DNA of 6,620 nucleotides from an uncultured Clostridium sp. (lineage in GTDB: Bacteria; Bacillota; Clostridia; Peptostreptococcales; Peptostreptococcaceae). Below the pieces are notes generated by a model, which made no database searches, was not told where the DNA came from, and worked only from the letters and a program-made list of their open reading frames with translations. The position numbers and the translations under genes were made by a program. Shown here in pieces: positions 1 to 6,620 of this stretch (position 1 is the stretch's first letter; every line of letters starts with the position of its first letter). The stretch lies in contig UQCY01000101.1 of the NCBI GenBank assembly GCA_900539645.1, positions 1 to 6,620 on the forward strand. The letters are read 5' to 3'.

Positions 1-46
1 CCTTTTATGGACTTTCACCACAGATTAATAGCATGCCCGTCATACT
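1..46. other. Window edge, nothing callable
   Basis: This short stretch lies beyond the terminator of the small redox gene. Reading the plus strand, frame 1 is open from the edge to a TAA at 46-48 and frame 3 to a TAG at 76-78. Either could be the tail of a gene entering from outside, but too few codons are present to recognise a product, so I call none. Confidence 0.3.
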
Positions 47-82
47 AAAAAGGGACTACCGCAAATCATTGCAATAGTCCCT
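47..82 (-). terminator. Rho-independent terminator after the C_GCAxxG_C_C gene
   Basis: On the minus strand the arms AGGGACTA (75-82) and TAGTCCCT (51-58) pair perfectly. Two T-G wobble pairs and an inner GCAA/TTGC stem continue the helix to a four-base loop, giving about 14 paired positions. The helix is followed at once by a T run (complement of 47-51). It lies 20 bases past the stop codon of the small redox gene. The plus strand has no T run after the stem, so it looks one-directional. Confidence 0.85.
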
Positions 83-101
83 CTAGATTCTTTATTCGAT
101 T

Positions 102-470
102 TTATAAATCCTGTTTTAAAACTTCTTTAACAACTTCGTAGCTTACATCCATTATTTCAGCACAAGTAACTTTGTTTGCTTTTAATTCTTTACACATATG
201 TGTTCCGTATCTACCATTTATTTCTTTCATAAATGCCTGAACATATCTTTTTGCTATCATTTTGTCCCCAGTAGAATCATCTCTACCTTTTACTTCACCG
301 ATTATTATAGCAGCTGCATTTACAGCACCACATATGCTTCCAACACCACATCCACCGCCAAGAGCAGTACATAATCTTACTGGTATAGATGCGTTAAACT
401 CTTCGTTATATGCTATTATAAGTGATTCAGCACAGTTGTATCCCTGTTTATATATTTCTGATGGTTTCAT
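102..470 (-). CDS. C_GCAxxG_C_C family putative redox protein
   Basis: This 122-residue soluble protein has no signal peptide or membrane segment. It matches the C_GCAxxG_C_C family (probable redox-active proteins of roughly 120-140 residues with four invariant cysteines, biochemical role unknown). Visible landmarks are the N-terminal GYNCAES (Cys13), the glycine-rich GGGCGVGSICGA (residues 38-49; Cys41, Cys47), Cys93 in THMC and Cys103 in VTCAE. Cys13, Cys47, Cys93 and Cys103 fit the four conserved positions; Cys34 and Cys41 are extra. The CGAxxG signature reads CGAVNA, with Ala52 where the last Gly is usual. The cysteines could form disulfides or bind a metal or cluster; the sequence does not decide. 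The ATG at 470 is preceded by GGGGAGAGGAAAG (475-487). It is the last gene of the minus-strand series, 74 bases after the large activase gene, with its own promoter and terminator. Family assignment is solid; function is open. Confidence 0.88.
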   Translation of the reverse strand: MKPSEIYKQGYNCAESLIIAYNEEFNASIPVRLCTALGGGCGVGSICGAVNAAAIIIGEVKGRDDSTGDKMIAKRYVQAFMKEINGRYGTHMCKELKANKVTCAEIMDVSYEVVKEVLKQDL

Positions 471-501
471 TTATCTTTCCTCTCCCCTAATTTAATTTTC
501 C

Positions 502-537
502 AAAGTTTATTATATTATAAGGAAAGGCAAGTATCAA
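502..537 (-). promoter_or_regulatory. Near-consensus sigma-A promoter for the C_GCAxxG_C_C gene
   Basis: On the minus strand a -35 box TTGATA (532-537, five of six) is followed after exactly 17 bases by TATAAT (509-514, six of six). A second overlapping TATAAT lies at 514-519, with a poorer spacer. The predicted start is near 502, leaving a leader of about 30 bases that carries the ribosome binding site. The promoter sits wholly in the gap after the large gene, so the small gene can be expressed alone. I see no terminator in the gap, so read-through from upstream is also possible. Confidence 0.7.
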
Positions 538-544
538 GTAGATT

Positions 545-3500
545 TTATTTACTCTGCTTAATTTCAGTGAATGCTTTTGAAAGCATAAGTTTTATTCTGT
601 TTAACTGGTTTACAGCACTTGCAGATGGATCGTAGTCTATCGGAATTATGTTTGCTTTAGGGAATTGTCTTTTCATTTCTTTTATAACTCCCTTTCCTAT
701 TATATGGTTAGGTAAGCATCCAAAAGGCTGCATACAGATTATATTATCTACTCCATTTTCTATAAGTTCTAGCATTTCTGCAGGTAGTAACCAACCTTCA
801 CCAGTCTGGTTTCCAGATGATACTACCCTTTCTACATCTTTAGCCATTTCGCCAATCGGTTTTATTCCACTAAATCTTTTGCTCTTTGTAAGTGCATCAT
901 TGTAAACTCTCTGATATCTTTCTACAATTTTTATGAATAATTTACCCATAAATTCTATAGATTTTTTACCTTCTAAGTTTTTATGTTTATATATAGTGTT
1001 CTGAGCACAAGCCATGAAGAAGTTCATAAGTTCTGGTACTACTGCTTCTGCTCCTTCTCTTTCAAGTATTCCTATTAAGTCATTGTTAGCTATAGGGTGG
1101 AATTTAACCAGTATTTCACCAACTAATCCAACTCTAGGCTTTTTGACATCTACTGTTTCTAAGTTATCAAATTCGTCTACTATATCGTATACATTCTGTT
1201 TAAATTCTTTAAACTTAGGTTTTTTAAGAGCTTCTATACATTTATTTCTCCATTTTTCATGAAGTGCGTTTGTACTTCCTTTTACTTTTTCGTAAGGTCT
1301 AACTCTTGTCACAACTTTCATAAGTAAGTCACCATAGACAACCCCCATTAGAAGTCTTAGTCCCATAGCTATACTCATGCTTTCTTTGATACCGCTCCGT
1401 TCTATACCGTTTACACTAAGTGCAATAACAGGTATATTTCCAAACCCTGCATCATGAAGTCCTTTTCTTAAAAATCCTATGTAGTTTGTCGCTCTACATC
1501 CACCACCTGTTTGAGTAATTGCAACAGATGTGTTTTCTAAATCGTATTTCCCAGATTTTAGTGCGTGTATAAGCTGACCTACAACTATTATCGCAGGAAA
1601 ACAAGCATCGTTGTTTACATATTTAAGCCCTTCTTCTATGATATCCTGACTGTAGTCTTTTAGTATTTCTACTTTTATACCACTCTGATTCATAGCAGCT
1701 TCAATAAAATCAAACTGCATTGGAGCCATCTGAGGAGCTAGTATTGTTCTTTCTTTAGTTATTTTATTATTTTTAGCGTATTGTATTTTCTTTGGTTCTA
1801 TTTCACTAGATTTTATTCCATTTGCTTCTCTTTCTTCCATCGCAGCTTTTAGAGATCTTATTCTTATTTTTGCTGCACCTAGGTTATTACCTTCGTCGAT
1901 TTTTAGAAGAGTGTATATCTTATCTTTTTCATCTAGTATTTCTTTTACCTGGTCTGTTGTTACAGCGTCAAGTCCACATCCAAATGAGTTTAGCTGTACA
2001 AGTTCAAGGTTATCATGCTCTCTTACAAATGTAGCTGCTTTGTAAAGTCTTGAATGGTAAACCCACTGGTCTACTACTCTCAAAGGTCTTTCAATTTTAG
2101 CTAGGTGAGATATTGAATCCTCTGTTAAAACAGCCATGTTTAGAGAGTTTATAAGTTCTGGCATACCATGGTTTATTTCAGGATCTATATGGTATGGTCT
2201 ACCTGATAGCACTATTCCCTTTTTACCAGTTCTATCAAGGTATTCTAATGCCTTTTCACCTTGTTCTTTTATTTCATCTTTGAATGATTTTTCTTCTGCT
2301 GTAGCTTTATCCACAGCTTCATTTATTTCTTTAGCTGTTATATCGCTGTAGTATTTAGATAACACTTCATACATTCTCTTTTTAAGTTTTTCTTTGTCGT
2401 TAATACTTATAAATGGTTTTATGTATGTTATGTTGTTTTCTCTTATACTATCGACATTGTTTTTTATTACTTCTGAGTAAGATACAACAACAGGACAATT
2501 GTAGTAGTTGTCTGCTGTGTTATCTTCTTTATTTTCATTTGTTACACATGGGTAGAATATTGTTTTTATCCCTTTGTCTATTAAAGACTCTATATGTCCA
2601 TGTACTAGTTTTGCTGGATAGCAAACTGTGTCAGATGCTATACTAGTTATCCCTCTTTCGTATAGCTTTTTAGATGATCTAGGTGATAGTACAACTCTAA
2701 ATCCTAGCTCATTGAAGAATGTAAACCAGAATGGGTAATCTTCGTACATATTAAGTACTCTAGGTATACCTATTTCTCCACGTTTTGCTTCTTCTTCTGA
2801 TAAAGGCTTGTAGTTGAATACTCTATCGTATTTATATTTATATAGGTTTATAGATTCTTTTTCTGCGTCATTTTGTACTCCGCTATAAAGAGCTTCTCCT
2901 CTTTCACATCTGTTTCCTGATACAAATGCTTCATCTTCTGAGAATCTATTTATTGTAAGTAGGCAGTGATTTGAACACCCTTTACATCTAGTTACTTCAG
3001 CCTGAACGTGAAGTAAGTCTAATTCATCCGCTTTTAGCATTTTTGTAGTTCTTTCTGGGTTATATTTTTCTTTAGCAACTAATGCCGCACCAAAAGCACC
3101 CATCAATCCTGCAATGTTTGGTCTTATTACTTCTTTGCCAATCATCTTTTCAAATGCTCTAAGTACTAAGTCATTGTAGAATGTTCCACCCTGTACTACT
3201 ATGTGTTCTCCTATTTCATTTAGGTCTTTCATTTTTATAACTTTAAATAATGCATTTTTTATTACTGAATAAGAAAGTCCTGCAGATATATCGGCTACCT
3301 CAGCACCTTCTTTTTGAGCCTGTTTTACTCTAGAGTTCATAAATACTGTACATCTTGAACCTAAATCTACTGGCTTTTTAGAATATATCCCCTCTTTCGC
3401 AAATTCTTTTATATCCATTGATAGTGATTTGGCGAATGTTTCCAGGAATGATCCACATCCAGAAGAACAAGCTTCATTTAATATTATACTTTCTATTACT

Positions 3501-4801
3501 CCATTTTTTATTTTTAGACATTTCATATCCTGACCACCGATATCAAGTATGAAGTCTACATCTTTATTAAAGAATTTAGCTGCCTTGTAGTGTGCTATAG
3601 TTTCTATTTCACCAAAATCTAGTTTTAATGCCCTTTTTATAAGTGCTTCTCCATATCCTGTTGAAGTAGATGCAACTATTTTGCAATCCTCTGGCAATAT
3701 GCTATATATTTCTTTAACTATTTGTATAGTTGTCTTTAAAGGATTTCCTTCATTGCTAGAGTAGTATGAATATAATAATTCACCATTTTCTCCTATAAGG
3801 GTAGCCTTTGTAGTTGTAGATCCTGCATCTATCCCAAGGAAACAGTTTCCACTGTATTTATTTATATCGTATTTTTCTACGTTGTTTATATTGTGTTTTT
3901 CTAAAAATTCCCTATAATCGTCCTCATCTTTAAATAAAGGCTCTAATAAATTTACATTCCCATCGTCTATTGTTTTTATTGAGTTTAATTTGTCTAATAT
4001 TGATTTTAAAGATACTTCTTTCTCTTCCTCTGCTAATAGTGCAGCTCCTATAGCTATATATAGCTGAGCATTTTCCGGGAATATTATATGCTCGTCGTCT
4101 AAGTTTAATACATTTTTAAATGCCTGTCTTAGTTCTGATAGGAAGTATAATGGTCCCCCTAAAAAAGCTACATTCCCTTCTATTTTTCTACCACATGATA
4201 GTACACTTACTGTCTGAACAACTACAGCATTAAATATACTCATGGCTATGTTTGTTTTTTTAGCACCATCATTTATAAGTGGCTGTATATCTGTTTTTGC
4301 AAATACACCACATCTAGATGCTATAGGGTATATAGTATCGTAATCTTTAGCAAGCTCATTTAGTCCTGCTGCATCAGTTTTTAAAAGAGTTGCCATCTGG
4401 TCTATAAATGCACCTGTACCTCCTGCACAGATACCATTCATCCTCTGATCTATTCCCCCTGTTATATAGGTAACTTTGGCATCTTCTCCACCAAGTTCCA
4501 CTACGACATCTGTTTCTGGATGGTAGTATTCTATAGATTTTGTACTAGAGATAACTTCCTGCACAAATTTAATACCTAATTTTTTAGATACTCCTATCCC
4601 TCCTGATCCAGTTATTATAATTTTTATATTTGCATCTCCTATTATTTTATAAACGTCGTTTAAAACTTCTACTATGGATTTTTTGACATCGGAATAATGT
4701 CTCTGATATTTTTTGAATAGTATATTGTTTTCCCCGTCAAGGAGAACAATTTTAACTGTTGTCGAGCCGACATCAACACCAACCTTATATTCCTTATCCA
4801 T
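545..4801 (-). CDS. Fused double acyl-CoA dehydratase activase / dehydratase-like protein
   Basis: This 1,418-residue cytoplasmic protein belongs to the 2-hydroxyacyl-CoA dehydratase activase superfamily (BadF/BadG/BcrA/BcrD ATPases plus DUF2229/COG3580-3581). Family activases use ATP to push an electron from a [4Fe-4S] cluster onto a partner dehydratase or reductase. ATPase 1 (about residues 5-260) shows VDVGSTTVK (9-17), ELGGEDAK (102-109), CAGGTG with Cys125, SRC with Cys164 and LGGP (214-217). ATPase 2 (about 320-577) shows IDAGSTTTK (324-332), DIGGQDMK (420-427), CSSGCG with Cys445, SRC with Cys484 and VQGGTFYN (536-543). Residues 600-640 hold CxxCxxxC (606, 609, 613) and NRCERG (Cys632). 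The rest is dehydratase-like, with VCYPAK (Cys727), FGCG (942), DACFPA (1067), GGGCRA (1102) and FGCLP (1362). Length is usual for the fused family and the frame is intact. I chose the ATG at 4801, which follows AAGGAGGAGGAG (4804-4815); an in-frame ATG at 4837 has no such site. The substrate is unknown, and no separate dehydratase subunits lie nearby. Confidence 0.93.
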   Translation of the reverse strand: MDKEYKVGVDVGSTTVKIVLLDGENNILFKKYQRHYSDVKKSIVEVLNDVYKIIGDANIKIIITGSGGIGVSKKLGIKFVQEVISSTKSIEYYHPETDVVVELGGEDAKVTYITGGIDQRMNGICAGGTGAFIDQMATLLKTDAAGLNELAKDYDTIYPIASRCGVFAKTDIQPLINDGAKKTNIAMSIFNAVVVQTVSVLSCGRKIEGNVAFLGGPLYFLSELRQAFKNVLNLDDEHIIFPENAQLYIAIGAALLAEEEKEVSLKSILDKLNSIKTIDDGNVNLLEPLFKDEDDYREFLEKHNINNVEKYDINKYSGNCFLGIDAGSTTTKATLIGENGELLYSYYSSNEGNPLKTTIQIVKEIYSILPEDCKIVASTSTGYGEALIKRALKLDFGEIETIAHYKAAKFFNKDVDFILDIGGQDMKCLKIKNGVIESIILNEACSSGCGSFLETFAKSLSMDIKEFAKEGIYSKKPVDLGSRCTVFMNSRVKQAQKEGAEVADISAGLSYSVIKNALFKVIKMKDLNEIGEHIVVQGGTFYNDLVLRAFEKMIGKEVIRPNIAGLMGAFGAALVAKEKYNPERTTKMLKADELDLLHVQAEVTRCKGCSNHCLLTINRFSEDEAFVSGNRCERGEALYSGVQNDAEKESINLYKYKYDRVFNYKPLSEEEAKRGEIGIPRVLNMYEDYPFWFTFFNELGFRVVLSPRSSKKLYERGITSIASDTVCYPAKLVHGHIESLIDKGIKTIFYPCVTNENKEDNTADNYYNCPVVVSYSEVIKNNVDSIRENNITYIKPFISINDKEKLKKRMYEVLSKYYSDITAKEINEAVDKATAEEKSFKDEIKEQGEKALEYLDRTGKKGIVLSGRPYHIDPEINHGMPELINSLNMAVLTEDSISHLAKIERPLRVVDQWVYHSRLYKAATFVREHDNLELVQLNSFGCGLDAVTTDQVKEILDEKDKIYTLLKIDEGNNLGAAKIRIRSLKAAMEEREANGIKSSEIEPKKIQYAKNNKITKERTILAPQMAPMQFDFIEAAMNQSGIKVEILKDYSQDIIEEGLKYVNNDACFPAIIVVGQLIHALKSGKYDLENTSVAITQTGGGCRATNYIGFLRKGLHDAGFGNIPVIALSVNGIERSGIKESMSIAMGLRLLMGVVYGDLLMKVVTRVRPYEKVKGSTNALHEKWRNKCIEALKKPKFKEFKQNVYDIVDEFDNLETVDVKKPRVGLVGEILVKFHPIANNDLIGILEREGAEAVVPELMNFFMACAQNTIYKHKNLEGKKSIEFMGKLFIKIVERYQRVYNDALTKSKRFSGIKPIGEMAKDVERVVSSGNQTGEGWLLPAEMLELIENGVDNIICMQPFGCLPNHIIGKGVIKEMKRQFPKANIIPIDYDPSASAVNQLNRIKLMLSKAFTEIKQSK

Positions 4802-4803
4802 TG

Positions 4804-4815
4804 CTCCTCCTCCTT
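4804..4815 (-). promoter_or_regulatory. Strong ribosome binding site that fixes the activase start
   Basis: On the minus strand AAGGAGGAGGAG lies two bases before the ATG at 4801, and its AGGAGG core is about 7 bases away. The longer frame beginning with ATG at 4837 would place this purine run inside codons 6-11 as a Gln-Gly-Gly-Gly stretch, which is not family-like. The family core begins a few residues after the 4801 start. Confidence 0.85.
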
Positions 4816-4870
4816 GTTTAAAATTCCTCATCAACATACTCTAAAATATTGAAAACTAAACTTTTACTAT

Positions 4871-4906
4871 GCTTTACATTGTAACACATTAGCAAATTTT
4901 TATCAC
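4871..4906 (-). promoter_or_regulatory. Likely extended -10 promoter for the activase gene
   Basis: On the minus strand the box TACAAT (4878-4883) is preceded by TGT (4884-4886), making an extended -10 (TGnTATAAT type). With a 17-base spacer the -35 is GTGATA (4901-4906), four of six to consensus. The predicted start near 4871 gives a leader of about 70 bases. I see no riboswitch or attenuator fold in that leader. It lies downstream of the tandem terminators, as expected for an independent unit. Confidence 0.55.
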
Positions 4907-4973
4907 GTTAAATTAATTACAAATACCAACAATTTTTCTTGTTTTTTAATCTATCAATTTTATACTATTTTAT

Positions 4974-4998
4974 AAAAATAGCCTCCGTAGATGGAGGC
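4974..4998 (-). terminator. Second hairpin terminator, possibly bidirectional
   Basis: The arms GCCTCC (4981-4986) and GGAGGC (4993-4998) form a GC-rich six-base stem with a six-base loop. On the minus strand it is followed by TATTTTTAT (complement of 4972-4980). On the plus strand it is followed by ATTTTTG (4999-5005), so it could act either way. It lies 10 bases beyond the first terminator of the membrane-protein gene and looks like a back-up stop before the activase promoter. Confidence 0.65.
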
Positions 4999-5007
4999 AT
5001 TTTTGTT

Positions 5008-5048
5008 AAAAAAATAAGATAGAACCTTAGTAATCTAAGGCTCTATCT
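5008..5048 (-). terminator. Strong rho-independent terminator after the membrane-protein gene
   Basis: The arms AGATAGA-x-CCTTAG (minus-strand reading of 5035-5048) and CTAAGG-x-TCTATCT (5017-5030) give 13 base pairs with one mismatch and an ATTA loop. On the minus strand the stem is followed by TA and seven T residues (complement of 5008-5014). It starts about 40 bases after the stop codon at 5087-5089. The plus strand lacks a T run after the stem. Confidence 0.88.
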
Positions 5049-5086
5049 ATTAAAGTATAAACTTTTATTTACTTATTAATCTTGTA

Positions 5087-6241
5087 CTATCCAACTAGCA
5101 TGAAGATTAGATGTGCCGCTATACCTGCGCAAAGACCACCGATTGTATGTGATAATATCGCTTTACTTGCTAATGGTCTAGCATCTAATGCATCCATCAT
5201 ACCTATATGAGTACTTAAGTATCCTGACCAGCACATACCCATTGCTGTGAATACTGCTATATCGTTAGGTGTTACAACACCATTTTTGATAAATTCTGGA
5301 ACTAGTGACATTGCTGCACCAACTGCTCCTAATGAAGTTATAGGGAATGCTATAGCTTCTGCTGATTTAAATCCGAATAGAGGTTCTATTATGAATTTAA
5401 TTTTTTCACCTATTAATGGTAGTAACCGTACACCTTCGTATGCTGCACCTGTGTAAGTACCATCTGCAGATGGTCCGAATGTTAACATCATAACCATTGT
5501 ACAAACTATTAAAACCCCTGGTATTATTGCCATACCCATGTCAACACCAAGTTTACCACCTTCAAGCATTGCATCTAATACTCTCTGGAATAAGTTACCT
5601 TCTCTTATTTCTCTGAATTCGCCTTCACCGTCAGATAAAACTTCTCCTACCTGATCATTAGCGTGTTCACCATAATATTTTTTAGTCTGTATTAACATAA
5701 GTCTAACAGATATTATAGAACCTATTATAGCACCTAAGTTACCTATTAATGCTGGTAACATGAATTCATCACCCTGTGCCATCATGAATGTTGTAACTAT
5801 AAGACCCATACCAAATGCTGTACCTAAGTTACAAAGAGCAGGTGTCTGATATTTTTTAAAGTACTGTGTGAAAGCTTTATCTTTTGCGAAAGATATTATA
5901 GCTGGGTTATCTGATAGATAAGTAGCTACTGCTCCAGTTATACTTGCACCTGGTAAACCATAAACTGGTTTCATTATCGGTGCGAATATCTTATTAATTA
6001 ATGCTATAACACCAAATTCTGATAATAGTGCACTTAGAGCTCCTGCTAAAACTGCTAGTGCCATTATTAAGAATACTGTCTGTAGTAATAAGTCATGAGC
6101 TGTTGCCATCATTGTTTTGAACATTAGCCCAACTCCCATTACTCTACCTATTCCACCAAATATTAATAGTAGAACTGCTAAGAATACAAATGTTTCAGTG
6201 CTGACTGCTTTTACTCTTTTTTTGCCTTCTGCTGCTTCCAT
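5087..6241 (-). CDS. Polytopic membrane protein, Gate-domain / CD0519-CD0768-like
   Basis: This 384-residue inner-membrane protein has about eight or nine hydrophobic segments (roughly 14-36, 51-72, 75-92, 135-155, 161-184, 236-256, 293-314, 325-345, 361-383). A short basic N terminus (KKRVK) precedes the first, and a charged loop lies at about 185-235. Two segments resemble the nucleoside-recognition 'Gate' pattern of SpmA/SpmB and nucleoside transporters: GLPGASITGAVATYLSDNPA (95-114) and the stretch at 290-315 with FPITSLGAVGAAMSLVPEF, which suggests a two-half internal repeat. From memory the closest named family is the 'CD0519/CD0768 family membrane protein' of Clostridioides difficile, with no established substrate. 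The role as a transporter is therefore inferred. I chose the ATG at 6241 because AAAGGAAG (6249-6256) precedes it; the in-frame ATG at 6268 has only an A/T-rich leader. It is a single-gene unit bounded by its own promoter and tandem terminators. The frame is intact. Confidence 0.82.
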   Translation of the reverse strand: MEAAEGKKRVKAVSTETFVFLAVLLLIFGGIGRVMGVGLMFKTMMATAHDLLLQTVFLIMALAVLAGALSALLSEFGVIALINKIFAPIMKPVYGLPGASITGAVATYLSDNPAIISFAKDKAFTQYFKKYQTPALCNLGTAFGMGLIVTTFMMAQGDEFMLPALIGNLGAIIGSIISVRLMLIQTKKYYGEHANDQVGEVLSDGEGEFREIREGNLFQRVLDAMLEGGKLGVDMGMAIIPGVLIVCTMVMMLTFGPSADGTYTGAAYEGVRLLPLIGEKIKFIIEPLFGFKSAEAIAFPITSLGAVGAAMSLVPEFIKNGVVTPNDIAVFTAMGMCWSGYLSTHIGMMDALDARPLASKAILSHTIGGLCAGIAAHLIFMLVG

Positions 6242-6248
6242 TTTGTCT

Positions 6249-6256
6249 CTTCCTTT
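6249..6256 (-). promoter_or_regulatory. Ribosome binding site that decides the membrane-protein start
   Basis: On the minus strand AAAGGAAG stands 7 bases before the ATG at 6241. The alternative ATG nine codons upstream (6268) follows only A/T-rich sequence with no purine run. Starting at 6241 puts the basic KKRVK stretch and the first membrane segment at the usual distance from the N terminus. Confidence 0.75.
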
Positions 6257-6288
6257 CTGATAATCCATATAAATTTTTATTTATTTCT

Positions 6289-6324
6289 TAAATATATTAT
6301 ACTTTCATTTTATCTATTTTGCAA
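6289..6324 (-). promoter_or_regulatory. Sigma-A promoter for the membrane-protein gene
   Basis: On the minus strand TTGCAA (6319-6324, four of six) is followed after 17 bases by TATAAT (6296-6301, six of six). The predicted start is near 6289, giving a leader of about 48 bases. In so A/T-rich a region -10-like matches arise by chance, but the spacing and position are right for the gene at 6241. Confidence 0.65.
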
Positions 6325-6426
6325 CTCAAATTGTTTAACTTTTATCATTGTAAAATTCTGTCTTTTTAGATAACTGCAATATTTTATGCTCAAACTTACA
6401 ACTTCATTCATTTTTCATATATGCAT

Positions 6427-6476
6427 AAAAACCTTGAATTCCCTACAACAAGCGACTTGTATAGTTGTTTCAAGTT
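6427..6476 (-). terminator. Possible weak terminator of a gene beyond the window
   Basis: On the minus strand AACTTGAA (6469-6476) pairs with TTCAAGGT (6431-6438) with one mismatch. Just inside, ACAAC (6464-6468) pairs with GTTGT (6445-6449), with a six-base bulge on one side. A T run follows (complement of 6427-6431). The stem is A/T-rich and the inner loop is long, so it may be weak or fortuitous. If real, it would end a minus-strand transcript arriving from beyond 6620. Confidence 0.35.
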
Positions 6477-6498
6477 GTTTCTTTTTGCAACTTTTTTT
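6472..6498 (+). terminator. Possible weak plus-strand terminator-like hairpin
   Basis: On the plus strand AAGTTG (6472-6477) pairs with CAACTT (6488-6493) and is followed by TTTTT (6494-6498). Only two of the six pairs are G-C. It uses five bases of the hairpin at 6431-6476, so the two cannot form together. No plus-strand gene lies just upstream in the window. Confidence 0.25.
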
Positions 6499-6620
6499 AA
6501 GATTTTGATGTCTTCTCATTCATTTTTTGTATTTTATCAATAACAAAATTGTATTAATATTTTTTAATTTTTTTACTCAAGAAAAGGTTTTTATAGCTTA
6601 TTTTTTTGTATTTTATTTAT

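Larger units (their letters stand above)
6325..6620. other. T-rich non-coding region upstream of the membrane-protein gene
   Basis: I see no supportable gene on either strand. Composition grows more extreme toward the window edge: 6541-6620 has only 10 G/C in 80 bases. It holds the hairpins at 6427-6498 and a 12-base direct repeat, TCATTCATTTTT, at 6404-6415 and 6516-6527. The region probably contains the end of whatever gene lies beyond the window, plus upstream elements of the 6289-6324 promoter. Confidence 0.6.

Noticed and set aside
545..4801. Classical hydroxyglutaryl- or phenyllactyl-CoA dehydratase operon (hgd/had type)
   Set aside because: Those operons encode a short single-module activator beside two separate dehydratase subunits and usually a CoA-transferase. 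None of these is in the window, so I gave no such gene symbol.
4802..4837. Longer activase start at 4837, adding 12 residues
   Set aside because: No ribosome binding site precedes it, the extra residues do not look like family sequence, and a very strong site sits inside it directly before the ATG at 4801.
4802..4871. Riboswitch or T-box in the activase leader
   Set aside because: The predicted leader is about 70 bases, has no terminator hairpin with T run and no motif I recognise.
262..5456. Plus-strand open frames of about 70-85 codons (262-495, 648-905, 1014-1262, 1822-2034, 2136-2351, 2413-2646, 5247-5456)
   Set aside because: All lie mostly or wholly opposite the three well-supported minus-strand genes. 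Their translations are low-complexity Ser/Pro/Leu/Ile-rich, as expected from the complement of A/T-rich coding sequence, and resemble no family I know.
6242..6268. Longer membrane-protein start at 6268, adding 9 residues
   Set aside because: Only A/T-rich sequence precedes it, whereas AAAGGAAG lies at proper distance from the ATG at 6241.
6346..6366. CodY-like box near the membrane-protein promoter
   Set aside because: The best alignment to AATTTTCWGAAAATT matches only about 9 of 15 positions, which is expected by chance in such A/T-rich sequence.
6497..6523. Tiny minus-strand frame MNEKTSKS, possible tail of an upstream gene
   Set aside because: The same frame is closed by a TAA only about eleven codons upstream of its ATG, and there is no ribosome binding site, so it is neither a gene tail nor a credible small gene.

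Overview
The window reads as chromosome from a low-GC anaerobic Firmicute, most likely a Clostridia member of the Peptostreptococcaceae/Clostridioides type. This rests on the A+T-rich codons (many ATA, AGA, TTA), strong AGGAGG-type ribosome binding sites, short T-rich gaps with rho-independent terminators, and the protein families present. I cannot fix genus or species. No rRNA, tRNA, CRISPR array, insertion sequence or phage gene is visible.

All three genes are on the minus strand, so transcription runs from high to low coordinates. The order is: a T-rich intergenic region (about 6242-6620) with a good promoter; a 384-residue polytopic membrane protein with nucleoside-recognition/'Gate'-like features (5087-6241); two hairpin terminators in tandem (4974-5048); a promoter (4878-4906); a 1,418-residue protein of the 2-hydroxyacyl-CoA dehydratase activase superfamily (545-4801), which joins two BadF/HgdC-type ATPase modules to a cysteine-rich dehydratase-like half; a 74-base gap with a near-consensus promoter; a 122-residue C_GCAxxG_C_C-type cysteine-rich putative redox protein (102-470); and a clear terminator (47-82).

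The membrane protein looks like its own transcription unit. The large enzyme and the small redox protein may be co-transcribed, since no terminator is visible between them, but the small gene also has its own promoter. The central biology is the large protein. Both ATPase modules keep the two cluster-binding cysteines of HgdC at exactly the HgdC spacing (39 residues), so one chain could form the pseudo-dimer that HgdC makes from two subunits and pass electrons at low potential to its own Fe-S-rich half. The substrate is unknown: no dehydratase subunit, CoA-transferase, Etf or ferredoxin gene is present. It is an uncharacterised family rather than a newly discovered one, and a link to the redox protein or the transporter-like protein is only inference.
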